Positions 10,301 through 19,245 of a stretch of DNA of 23,255 nucleotides are shown here, in pieces. Each line of letters begins with the position of its first letter. Positions within the stretch are counted from its first letter, which is position 1. This DNA is from Phallusia fumigata (Eukaryota; Chordata; Ascidiacea; Phlebobranchia; Ascidiidae). The stretch is taken from NCBI GenBank assembly GCA_008931825.1, contig QXVZ01000678.1:1-23255 (forward strand). Direction: 5' to 3'. Under the pieces are notes generated by a model. It was not told where the DNA came from, did no database searches, and worked only from the letters and a program-made list of their open reading frames with translations. The position numbers and the translations under genes were made by a program.

Positions 10301-13220
10301 AGTGTTAAAAGCTCCGATTTCGTCTGCAGGTCGACTGTGAATTGATTTAACAGACTTGGTGCTCATTGGGTGATCTCCATCAACAGCCATCAGTGCATCT
10401 TGAGTTAGAATTTGCTAAAAACAGGAAGAAAAATGTTCTGTTATTAGAAATTTCTCCAGGGTATTATTTCCATCCACAAACAGAAATATTACAAGATAAG
10501 GAATTGGCCAAATTAGCTTATGCTGTAGGTTTTCTTACCCACCTTTAATGGGCACTTTTATTAGCATGTTTGTATAACAAGTTTGATTAAAGTAAAGTAT
10601 CTTATATTGGGTTTGATTGTTATGCTCAATGTAACATCATAGAAAGTATAGTTTTACCTTAAGAAGTGTTGTATTTGAACTTGGATGGGTTCTTGACCAA
10701 CAACCGACAATGTCTGCCCATATATTATTAAAAAGCTGATGAAGCACTGCATCTTTCACACAAGCATTAGGAGTGATGGGTGGAAAACCCAACCTTCGAC
10801 GCCTTGGTACATGATACTTCCTGGCATTTTCTTCATCATCCCTGGCAATTTTTTAAATACATGGGTAACTTAAAGACTAACACTAAACTATGCAATTCAT
10901 TTTTCATTTCAGATGACTATTTTTCACCCAAACTACTTATCACTGGTCACACAATGCAAAGTTTGTAGTGCTGAAACAAAAAGGTATGGTGTACCCTGTA
11001 CCCACATTTCTCGAATGTCATACGCTAGATATTCCTCGACAAATCCATCCTGCTCAATAATTTCCTCATAAAGATGAGAAAGATCACTACCAGGGGATGG
11101 AATTGGAGCAGATGACCTTCGGCCTCCATCCGGTTCTGGTTGGGGCAAGAGGTGAGCAGGAACTGGTTCCATTGACATTGTAAAGCCTTTGATAACAAGG
11201 CTACAAAAGAAACAGGAAAACATGAATGAAACTTGTGACACACACAAAACATCAACAAACAAGCTGAATAAATTGTACTTTAGGATTAAAAGATGACACA
11301 GCTTGTTTCATTCTGTAACCTAACATTATACATGAATGAAAACCAATAATAATTTAATTATTTTAAAAAGTATAAAAAATAATATCCTGGTTAGGTTGTT
11401 TTGACAAACTAATATAACCTGTCATTTCTTCCACAGCAATTTCAGCTGTTAACGTTAACGACACACACACAAAATTAGTTGATGGTGATTCATGTTTTAG
11501 TCAGCTGTCTTTATTTAGCCAACCAGTTTTAGTTTTATTTTTCTCTTTACACCTAGCTGTTTGAGCACCTCTACCATTGTCCTGTAATGTTTAAGTGCAA
11601 TGTGATGTATTGTATAGTTTGCATTTTAAACTTATAACATTGACCAACCCTTCATCATCAATGGTTCTTGATGAGGATCTAGAATTTTCCAAACTCGGAT
11701 TTACACTAGATGGTACAGACTGAAATCCTTCATCTCTTGGTGAAATAACCTAAAACATCAAAAATACAAGTAATTAACAAGGCACCACAAAGTTTACAAT
11801 CAGCAATTAAATCAGCAATTGATCAGCAATTGATCAGCAATTAAAACATACTTTAGTGATCAGCAATTAAAACATACTTTAGACAAACAAAAACAGGAAT
11901 ATAACACTATGACAAAAAATTTTAACAAACTTCACTGACTTGCTTTCCTAAGAAGGGTAGATGTGGGAATGAAGACATCCACTCTCGACACTCATGTTGC
12001 AAAGAAGTACTTCCTGACAGAACACCCTCAAACAGCATTTGTTCTATTGCTTGGAACATTAGACGAACTTGTCGACTTGCTTGGTGATCAAATTCCTGTC
12101 ACCATAATTTTCCAATTTGTAATAAAATGTTAGCTATTCGTCATTGATTAAATACTTTTGTTTTTGTTTTTTCTGTAGAATCTAAACCAGGTCTCAGGTT
12201 TGCTACAACCTGAGTGGTGATGTTTTGCCTAAACACTTACATCATCTCCCCATGAGTACACAGAACTTCTCTCAGTTGTATTTCCGGTGCCAAAACTGTT
12301 TTCACCAGTCCAGTAAGTATCTAAACAAGGACACGTAATTATATCCAGATCAGTGGTCAGCAAACTTGTAATGCAATGACTCAAATTCTCAATCAAGTCA
12401 TTATTGGATATCACATAGTACTTACAAGTAAAACATTAAGTACAGGCTAATATGAGATAACTGATGAAGTAGGCAAATTTGTTTTAATAAAGTACATTTA
12501 AAATGATATTTACATTTGACAAACTTGTTTATTAAACCACATTTTTCCATTTTGAGATCAACGAAACATATCTTACAACTCTAAGCCCTCCATTATGACA
12601 GGCCCCAGCTTCCATATACCAAGCAGTCAACATTAAAAAGTGTTGCATAGCCAACAAAAAGTACTATGTGACCACTAACTGCACTAAATCATGGTTCACA
12701 ATAATCCAAAGACATCTTTCATGTGTTAACAAACAATATGTCATTTTACTTTTTGTATTGCACATTTTATAGCCTGGGCAATGTCTTTTTTGCATAAAGC
12801 AGTATACCTGAAGCAGTAATTGTGTCATCTGAATGCAAAGGGCTTCTTTGAGTTACTCTATGGTCATCTCCAGATCCACCAGTTATTGTTGAATTGTCAT
12901 CATCCTCATCAGAGTCCTAGGAGAGAAAAAACAGAATACAGAATAACCTGGTGGGTAAAATAAACAGCAATGTAGCTAATGCTTACAATCTGTAAATTTG
13001 ATAAGTGAGAGTGATCAAAGTAGAACATCGCTGAAGAGGACTGTGGGACCACATCCTCCCGTACTTGGTCCATCATACTGCCCCGAGACAGCCCCCGTCT
13101 ATAACATGTGTTTGTGCCAAAAATTATTAATAATGACAAAATAGTTCCACAAAAAATACAACGTATAGTAACTTACATCTCCAGCATATTGTTTTGCTGC
13201 ATCCGAAACTTTCCAGCCAT
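7385..13220 (-). CDS. FAM149: FAM149 family protein (DUF3719), complete, 16 coding exons, 778 aa
   Basis: Coding exons in transcript order: 13220-13177, 13098-12987, 12916-12808, 12320-12241, 12095-11940, 11749-11649, 11200-11006, 10841-10658, 10414-10240, 10034-9853, 9608-9496, 9432-9154, 8929-8677, 8171-7964, 7602-7525, 7452-7385. All introns are GT-AG, phases agree throughout, and the sum is 2,337 nt. The ATG at 13220 opens MAGKFRMQQNNMLE. The conserved FAM149 (DUF3719) core spans about residues 105-170: an SSVYSWGDDEFD motif, a MFQAIEQMLFEG helix, then HECREWMSSFPHLPFLGKQ. It is followed by an FVEEYLAYDIREM motif (254-266), matching the EEYLAFD of human FAM149B1, and RLGFPPITP (282-290). 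The C-terminal half is Ser/Pro/Asn-rich and probably disordered. Human FAM149B1 (582 aa) is required for normal primary cilia and is mutated in Joubert-type ciliopathy; FAM149A is poorly known. A role in cilia is family inference, and the A/B1 choice is open. The alternative donor at 11940 (GTCAGT) was chosen because it restores the GKQ-VISP family join. Confidence 0.93.
11799..11882 (-). repeat. Short tandem repeats in a FAM149 intron
   Basis: Five copies of CAGCAATT are clustered here on the plus strand, four of them preceded by an AT or GATC. The right part is a perfect tandem duplication of a 26-bp unit (11831-11856 and 11857-11882). It sits in the intron between exons 5 and 6 of FAM149, about 60 bp from the exon 5 donor. 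It looks like ordinary replication slippage. Confidence 0.85.
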
Positions 13221-13848
13221 AGCTTTGTTTAAAGAAACTTTACGGTAGGAATTATTTCATGTTGCTATTCTTCAGTCAATTTGACGTTTACATGACAAGA
13301 TTTATCAATTCAATCTCATGATTATACAATGTTAGTGGAAAATTCGTCTGGTCCCTCTGCATTAAAAAATATTATCGTATGCGCGAAAACAGTGAACTTC
13401 CATACACCAAGCAACCAGTATCATTCCAAGCGCGAAGCTTGGAGTGCGTAACAACAAGTATTTCATGACAGCTAGATTAACCCTTTTCGTGCGGATCAAG
13501 ATATTTCGTAGTAATATGTTTGTAGTGGGAAATATTAAACCAAAAAAAATTATGACTAAAAAATGTATGTAATTTTGAAGGGTAAAGCCACAAATGTCGG
13601 GTAACTCTAGCTATTCGTCAACTACTTATTTGTTTTACCCCACTGATGGAGAACATAAATACGTAACCATGGGTTATTAAACTTACTGGAGCGTGTCGTG
13701 AAGCAGGGTGCCCGATTGTTATTTTTCTTGGCCAGGTAAGGTGCTGTCTGGAAAACACGCGTTGGCTGGTGCCACATTTAGAGGCTATTTCCAAAATCTA
13801 TCAAACACCTCCCTTTGGTCGTGATTGTTATACTATTGGGTCCCAACG
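13221..13848. promoter_or_regulatory. Divergent promoter region shared by FAM149 (minus) and YAE1 (plus)
   Basis: The start codons of FAM149 and YAE1 are 628 bp apart and point away from each other, so both promoters and 5' UTRs must lie in this interval unless an upstream exon or trans-splicing is involved. No TATA box is clear. A CpG-containing stretch around 13376-13450 includes a small inverted repeat, CCAAGC-5 nt-GCTTGG (13426-13442). No coding exon is seen. Confidence 0.5.
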
Positions 13849-15520
13849 ATGGACGATGAAATATTTGACGAAGAAGGCACAGATTTGTCGGTGATGCATC
13901 AGGAATGGAAAAAGATACAAGAGTCGCGAATTAAGGTTTTTTTTAATTGTTGTTTTAATTAAAACGGTTTATTTCACGTAGGACCAGATTTAAACAAGCG
14001 AGTTTACTGCCTATTTGTGTGCATTCATATGAAACAATAGTATAACTTAAATTTTGTAAATAAAAGGAAAAACTTGTGTGGAAAACATATTTTTCTGATT
14101 GGATGTTTTTGCTTCACAATGTTATGAGAAAGTAGCATGACTCAATTAGCCTTAACGTTTAGAGTCCCCTTTCCTTAATTAGGGTGGACCAAACTAAGGA
14201 TCAAAGCCTTTATTTAGTTTGGGCAAAGGCCAAGTAACTTTGATATTGTGGATGGATAAAAATTTTAACCTTAAACCCATTTTGTAGCTTTTCATTCTAG
14301 TTTTGTCTGATTTATTTTTTGCATGGTTTTGTTATTTCATACATTTTTAACAAATATCGTAATGTTTATTTGCAACAAGTAGACTGACTATTTTGTACTT
14401 TTTCATTGTGATGGCAGATCAATTTGCACCTGTAGGCTACATGCACATCCCTGTTTTACATTATCCAAAATATGTTATTCTTTTGTTGGACAACTCAACT
14501 TGTATTGTAATTTTGCAATATTTTGACTAAAGTCTTTACAACACAACAGGATGCTAACGTAAATTTTCATGTGTCATGTTTAGNAAATATCGAAATGTTT
14601 ATTTGCAATAAGTAGACTGACTATTTTGTACTTTTTCATTTTGATGGTGGATCAATTTGCACCTGTAGGCTACATGCACAAGCCTGTTTTACATTGTCCA
14701 AAATATGTTATTCTTTTGTTGGACAACTCAACTTGTGTTATAATTTTGCAATATTTTGACCAAAGTCTTTACAACACAACAACTGGGTGCTAACGTAAAT
14801 TTTCATGTGTCATGTTTAGGATGGATTTGTGTCTGGAGCTGTAGCAGGCCAAAACGCAACTATTCAAGATGGCTTTAACTCCGGTTTCAAGCAGGGAATG
14901 ATGGCTTCCTTTTTGATTTCACAAATCAAAGGAATTTTAAGGTAGTAAATAGTAATTGAACAGAAGACTTTTCCTTTAATACTAGCTTTCCACTTTGACA
15001 GTATTTTTTGTATTTTAGGGGAATTCTTGCCTATAGTACATGTTATGAAGGACATCCAATTACTGATGATATTGTTCTTGACACTGAAAGAATATTAGAA
15101 GATATTTTGAAAATGGAAACTGATAAAATTGCAGAGGACTTTTTGGAAATGCAAATTAAAACTGACAGAATATACACAGATGATGTGCATTTCAATGAAC
15201 TGAGCACCATGACACTGGATAGTACAAAACAGGACAATACTTCAATGGATACTGATCTTGAACCAAAAGAAGTAGAGATCAGTGAGAACATAGGTAGGTT
15301 TGTTGCTGCAAATAATTATGTAGACTTTACCAATTTTACTGTTCATGTAGGTTGTTCCTATGACACTAAACCATCAATAAACACTTCCGTTGAAATGACT
15401 TTGATTGATGCAAAAAAGTTACTACTTCTCTGTCCTGAAATAAACCAAGTTGTCCATCAATGTAAAGATGTTTTACGCCGTTTACGGTGGTCTCATAATG
15501 TGTTGGACCTTTTGTTGTAA
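13849..15520 (+). CDS. YAE1: YAE1 (Fe-S assembly adaptor, deca-GX3 protein), complete, 3 coding exons, 236 aa
   Basis: Yae1 binds Lto1/ORAOV1, and the pair links the cytosolic iron-sulfur targeting complex to the ABC protein ABCE1/Rli1, which needs Fe-S clusters for ribosome recycling. Exons are 13849-13935, 14820-14941 and 15019-15520 (711 nt), with GT-AG introns and consistent phases. The N-terminus is acidic (MDDEIFDEEGTDL), as in human YAE1, with the typical following HQEWKKIQESRIKDGF. The defining GX3G repeats are at residues 31-35-39 and 47-51-55 (GFVSGAVAG, GFNSGFKQG). The rest, residues about 80-236, is a poorly conserved acidic/Thr-rich tail with a leucine-rich end (LLLLCPEINQVVHQ and VLDLLL). 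Length is close to the 226 aa of human YAE1. It is head to head with FAM149 and converges on RPS24. Intron 1 contains a tandem duplication that repeats the 3' splice site. Confidence 0.9.
14352..14819 (+). repeat. Tandem duplication of about 233 bp in YAE1 intron 1, with N at the junction
   Basis: Positions 14352-14584 and 14585-14819 are two head-to-tail copies differing by roughly a dozen substitutions and a small indel. Both end in CATGTTTAG, so the 3' splice site of intron 1 is present twice: a decoy after 14583 and the one used before exon 2 at 14819. A single N (14584) sits exactly between the copies, which raises the possibility that two allelic or overlapping contig ends were joined without merging. 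Confidence 0.92.
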
Positions 15521-15569
15521 TCAGCAGTTTTTGTTTCTTGTTTTTGTGCAATACACATGCCACTGTGAT

Positions 15570-15575
15570 ATTAAA
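15570..15575 (+). terminator. Probable poly(A) signal of YAE1 (ATTAAA)
   Basis: ATTAAA lies 50 bp past the YAE1 stop codon and is followed by a T/G-rich stretch (ACTGTGTTCCACTTTGTG), as expected for cleavage and polyadenylation. It is a common variant of AATAAA. Confidence 0.5.
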
Positions 15576-15957
15576 CTGTGTTCCACTTTGTGAGATATTG
15601 GTAATCTTGGTACTACATGGATGCTTGTTATTTTTTTAAACATACAAAGTAATGTGCCGGCCAACAGTGCAATGAGGGAAACGAAGACATTCTTAACCCC
15701 AAATGGCAAGTCAAAGGGGAACTTATTCCAACTCTAATTGGTTTATTATTAATTCTTGACCGCTTTAAGATTTTTACCCTTATTCTTTTGGTATAATTCA
15801 GTGGTGTAAAATATGTGTTACACACAAAACTTTTCAGTTCTGATATGGTTTAAAAATTAAAATCCCGGAGATAGATCCTAAACAGGCTATTTACATTGAA
15901 AAAACCTGCTTTTTTAACGACAACAATACTAAGTACAACCTGAAGGTTTTTTTGCCT

Positions 15958-15963
15958 TTTATT
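15958..15963 (-). terminator. Poly(A) signal of RPS24 (AATAAA)
   Basis: On the minus strand, AATAAA occurs 55 bp beyond the RPS24 TAG stop and is followed by GGC and an A-rich then pyrimidine-poor stretch. The distance is typical of the short 3' UTRs of ribosomal protein genes. Confidence 0.7.
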
Positions 15964-16017
15964 CAAACAGTGAAAAAATAATTCACCAATGAACTATGGC
16001 ATTTTGGGGTGTACTGT

Positions 16018-16821
16018 CTATTTCTTGCCTGCTCCAACCTTTGCCTTGGCAGTACCCCGCAGTTTCTTCTGTCTGTTTTTCCTCTCCTTCCTCTGTTTAC
16101 GTGATGGTTTGGTGAGAGGCTCAGCAAGCTTGTGACGAATAAGCCTGTAGCGAGGTTCAATTTTCTTGCAATAATCCAAGTTGTCATAGATCAAAGCAAA
16201 GCCACTGCTTCTTCCACCACCAAATTGGGTTTTGAATCCATACGCAATGATCACATCAGCTGTGGTTTTGTACATTTTTGCCAGCTGCTCACGGACAGAG
16301 ACCTTACTGACTGTTGCTTTGCCAGGGTGAAGGACATCAACCACCATCTGTTTGCGCTGGATTAAAGAAAAACAAAAGCTGTGTTTTTCAGTGCTACATA
16401 ATCTTGTGAGCAGTATACCCTTAACAGCATGTTTGGTTAGATAATAAATGCACAAAAAGTGGAACACCAACATTACCTTTTAAATCACAGTTTAATTCAT
16501 TTTATATTCAGACATTTCTATGTCATTTTTAAAATAGAGTGGCCAGCAATAGTAAGAGCCTGTGCATTGACACACGACTAATCAAAGAATTCGGGAATTG
16601 CGTTGTTGTTACCTAATTTACAGCATTAAATGTTGTACACGATTCTACTTGAAAACTGTGTGTGGTTGTGCAATAGCACAGACGGGCAAACAACCGTACT
16701 ACATGATTTTATAGGCTAGTGTCAATTATTTACAGATTTAAAGCATCGATTGTCGTTTTAATACCTGAAGTAATCGGTTGGTCATGAACTTTCTAGTTCG
16801 AATAGTGACAGAACTTGCCAT
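16018..16821 (-). CDS. RPS24: Ribosomal protein eS24 (RPS24), complete, 2 coding exons, 131 aa
   Basis: RPS24 (eS24) is a component of the small cytosolic ribosomal subunit needed for pre-rRNA processing. Coding exons are 16821-16765 ([19 protein letters not shown]) and 16356-16018, joined by a 408-nt GT-AG intron in phase 0. The exon break after RLLQ, before [16 protein letters not shown], is at a family-typical place. Conserved blocks include [26 protein letters not shown], the basic [10 protein letters not shown] segment and the terminal VGAGKK. Length equals the usual 131-133 aa. The ATG lies in a good context (GTCAAGATGG). The gene converges on YAE1. I looked along the intron for a boxed C/D snoRNA, common in such introns, and did not find one by eye. 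Confidence 0.98.
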
Positions 16822-16851
16822 CTTGACAGTCGCTCGGATTCCAACGACGGT

Positions 16852-16858
16852 AAAAGGG
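16852..16858 (-). promoter_or_regulatory. Candidate 5' TOP tract of RPS24
   Basis: On the minus strand a pyrimidine tract CCCTTTT occurs about 31 nt upstream of the RPS24 ATG, preceded by GAAAAT. Vertebrate and ascidian ribosomal protein mRNAs usually start at such a C followed by pyrimidines (terminal oligopyrimidine tract), which puts translation under mTOR/LARP1 control. The start site itself is inferred, not shown. Confidence 0.45.
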
Positions 16859-17574
16859 ATTTTCAGCCTGATCGCTGTCCCAGCATGCCCTGTTTTCACA
16901 ACGAGTGAGGTTTATTTTTATCTTTTGAAAGGGGGTATCCGTGGTGACGGATGTTGACGACAAAAAAAGTTTTGTTGAGAGAAGTATGCACATTTGGCTT
17001 CAAAAATATGCGTTACAATACGACGTCACAATTTCAGGATGTAAACACTTGTATAATATTTATGATGCCTGTAACTTTGCCGCTGTACACATGTTTTCTG
17101 TGTTTCCCGCCAGTAGCATTTTACTCATTAGGTTGACGTAATCCTGTGTCATTATCAGTCACTAGAGAATTTAGTGACGTCACAACTTTGGCATTGTGTT
17201 ATTGACATCATTGCTTGGTAGCGGGACTGACTGACTGCCTCGTGTACATTAGTGACTGGAAGTTGTAGAGGCAGCACGCTTTTATCTTAAGTAACCGGTT
17301 ATGTTGTTATTCTGTGTAGGCGATACGAGTAAGTTTTGAACTGCTTACTGACGTCTGAGTTGTGCATTTCTGTACCAATAAGCAACTGTATGTATTCTGC
17401 CGTAACGTTTTTGTATTAACAGTGATTTCGACACTGGTCCATCGCCGCGATCACTCCCACCTTGACTGTGGCTCTGGTCCCATAAAGTTCGTAAAGAGTC
17501 AAATTGCCACTGTTGTCATTTCGCTCCTGAATTTAAACTAATCCGTAAACGTATTTAGAAATCGCTCTTGTTTT
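16859..17574. other. Upstream region of RPS24; no gene seen
   Basis: About 700 bp with mixed composition and several GTGACG/GACGTC-like motifs, but no convincing reading frame. Two overlapping frames near 16941-17141 are in different phases of the same stretch and show no family resemblance. The left end should contain the RPS24 promoter. Confidence 0.45.
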
Positions 17575-17663
17575 CCGATTGGATGAATCGGCTGCATTTG
17601 GAGCTAGGTTTACAGATGGACTACCGCAATGGTCATTGGATGAATCGGGTGGACTCGAGGCTA

Positions 17664-17740
17664 GGTTCGCTGATGGGCTGCCACATTTGTCATCGTTCGA
17701 ATCAGGTGCATTGTGGCATGGTTTGTAGATGGGCTGTCAG
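17664..17740 (+). repeat. 77-bp inverted repeat, left arm
   Basis: This segment is nearly the exact reverse complement of 17951-18027, with about three mismatches over 77 bp. It covers a full minisatellite unit and part of the next. The 210-bp spacer carries direct-orientation units. Confidence 0.88.
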
Positions 17741-17950
17741 ACTGGTAATAGCATGAATCGGTTGGATTCGGGGTTTGGTTTGAAGACGGGCTGCCACGTT
17801 CATCGTTGGACGAATCAGGTTCGCTCAGGGCTCGATTTGCAGATGCGCTGCCACGCTGCTCATAGGATGAATCGGGTGGATTCGGAGCATGGTTTGCAGA
17901 TGGGCTGCCACACTGGTCATTGGATAATTCGGGTGGATTCGGAGCATAGG

Positions 17951-18027
17951 CTGACAGCCCATCTGCAAACCATGCCACAATGCACCTGATTCGAACGATT
18001 ACAAATGTGGTAGCCCATCAGCGAACC
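17951..18027 (-). repeat. 77-bp inverted repeat, right arm
   Basis: Inverted counterpart of 17664-17740. Its orientation is opposite to the minisatellite units on both sides, so the array is interrupted by a flipped block. Such a structure could fold into a hairpin or reflect gene conversion or a template-switch event. Confidence 0.88.
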
Positions 18028-18427
18028 ACACTGGTCATTGGATGAATCAGTCGGATTTGGGGCATAGTTTGTAGATGGGCTGCCACATTCTTCTTTGGAT
18101 AAATTGGGTTTCCAGGTGAGCTGCCACGTTTGTCATTATTCTGCTCCAGATGTTTTGGTCCAAAATCCCTTTCAGTCTGTCAACGCGCTCCATTTCAGAC
18201 GAATGCTGAGGGAAGTGCCCAACTTGGCATTTTAAAACNTTTACAAGTCTGAAGCTTCAAAAAAATAGGTGTAAAAATTTTGAGGCCTATTTTGAACGTG
18301 TAAACCAGCATTTTACAGATTGTGATAGCCCAATAAACGCAGAAACATTATGCAATGACGTCATGAACATGACATACACAGTCATCAACATTTTGACATA
18401 ATTTGCAAACTAGCACGCTGCGTCAAA

Positions 18428-18444
18428 AAGGTTGCCGACCCCTG
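18428..18444 (-). mobile_element. Terminus resembling a hAT-family DNA transposon inverted repeat
   Basis: Read on the minus strand from 18444, the sequence begins CAGGGGTCGGCAACCTT, the form of terminal inverted repeat (CAGGGGTCGGCAACC) common in animal hAT elements. The element would extend leftward. I did not find the matching opposite terminus or an 8-bp target duplication in the window. A minus-strand frame near 18235-18120 with short peptide similarity in style to hAT-associated N-termini (CQVGHFPQHSSEMERVDRLK) might be a relic, but this is weak. Confidence 0.45.
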
Positions 18445-19245
18445 AGATAGCTGGTCTAATGGAGTTAGACCTAGTTTTACAACAGACAATTCTTTTTTAG
18501 GTTATAGTACGGGTTGATATCCGGCGTCTTCTTTCCATCTCACAGGTGGCAATAGATTGTTATAGTTGCGGCGCGAGTTTTTTTTACGTAATTAGACGAT
18601 GTTTGGCTCCAACATGGGATTTTGCGTCGTTCCCGAAGTTTTGATACCAGCATGACTGGTGGCGAAAACTTGTTAAATTTGCAGTCCTCTTTTCACATAA
18701 ATGCTTATGAAATCTGCTGCGCATTTTGCTGTTAAAATGACTTTTAAAAAAGTGGTCGAAACAAATTCATCCATAAAAGGTTTAGATGCATTTTAGGAAA
18801 TAGACAATGCGCCCGAATATTTTTGGTACACATTGAAAGGTGATTTTTAGGTACGCCCATAAAAACCGCCTTTGTTGACTCTGTTACTAAAAAGATAAAC
18901 TTCACACCTTCTTCTATGGTGTAACTTTTAAAAACTTGAAACAATGTCTGAACACAATGCATATTGCACTTGTATAAACGTCATAGGATCGAAATAGGAT
19001 AAATGAGGCGTTAAAGCAATCAGCATACAGTGAAAAAGCTAGGTGAAGAATTATAAAAAGGCCATGCTAAAGGTAAATCAACAAATAAATTAAATATGTA
19101 ATCAAGTAGATTTGCACGGTGTACTATTAGGTCACTTGAGTACTACATCAACCATAGAAAAGCAAGGATACAAATCTCAAAATCAACTTAATCTTATTGA
19201 AACCTTGAAAACACTTTGGCAAAACAATACAGAAATATGTGAAAA
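18445..19245. other. Spacer between the repeat region and SLC26A11; no gene seen
   Basis: AT-rich sequence with no supported coding frame. The right part should contain the 3' UTR of SLC26A11 (minus strand). No canonical AATAAA is close to its stop; a weak AATAAG variant occurs near 19191-19200 on the minus strand. Confidence 0.45.

Larger units (their letters stand above)
15521..16017. other. Convergent 3' UTR and spacer between YAE1 and RPS24
   Basis: About 500 bp separates the two stop codons. It holds the candidate poly(A) signals of both genes and AT-rich spacer. Short minus-strand frames here (15521-15709 and 15628-15825) show no coding character. Confidence 0.6.
17579..18160 (-). repeat. 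57-bp minisatellite array (about 8-9 copies), partly inverted
   Basis: Units of 57 bp start near 17579, 17637, 17694, 17750, 17807, 17864 and 17921, with further degenerate units from about 18028. The plus-strand unit contains GGATGAATCGGGTGGATTCG and GATGGGCTGCCAC. Read on the minus strand, 57 bp equals 19 codons, and an open frame (17978-17661) holds successive 19-residue units of the form APNPPDSSNDQRGSPSANH with mostly substitutions between units. The frame lacks a recognisable host and is broken on both sides. Because 57 is a multiple of three, frame preservation alone does not prove coding. Confidence 0.85.

Noticed and set aside
11931..11939. Longer version of FAM149 exon 5 ending at a GTTTGT donor (adds VSE)
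   Set aside because: The GTCAGT donor after GKQ keeps the same phase and restores the family join GKQ-VISP, matching human GRQ-IITP.
15043..15291. Minus-strand 82-residue frame under YAE1 exon 3
   Set aside because: It is the antisense shadow of the YAE1 acidic region; the plus frame is supported by splice phase and length.
16357..16764. RPS24 intron as a host for a snoRNA
   Set aside because: I found no C box/D box pair with terminal stem on the minus strand by eye; a covariance search would be needed to exclude an H/ACA RNA.
17688..17712. GTTCGAATC box resembling a tRNA B box
   Set aside because: No A box at the right distance and no cloverleaf pairing; the motif is part of the 57-bp minisatellite unit.
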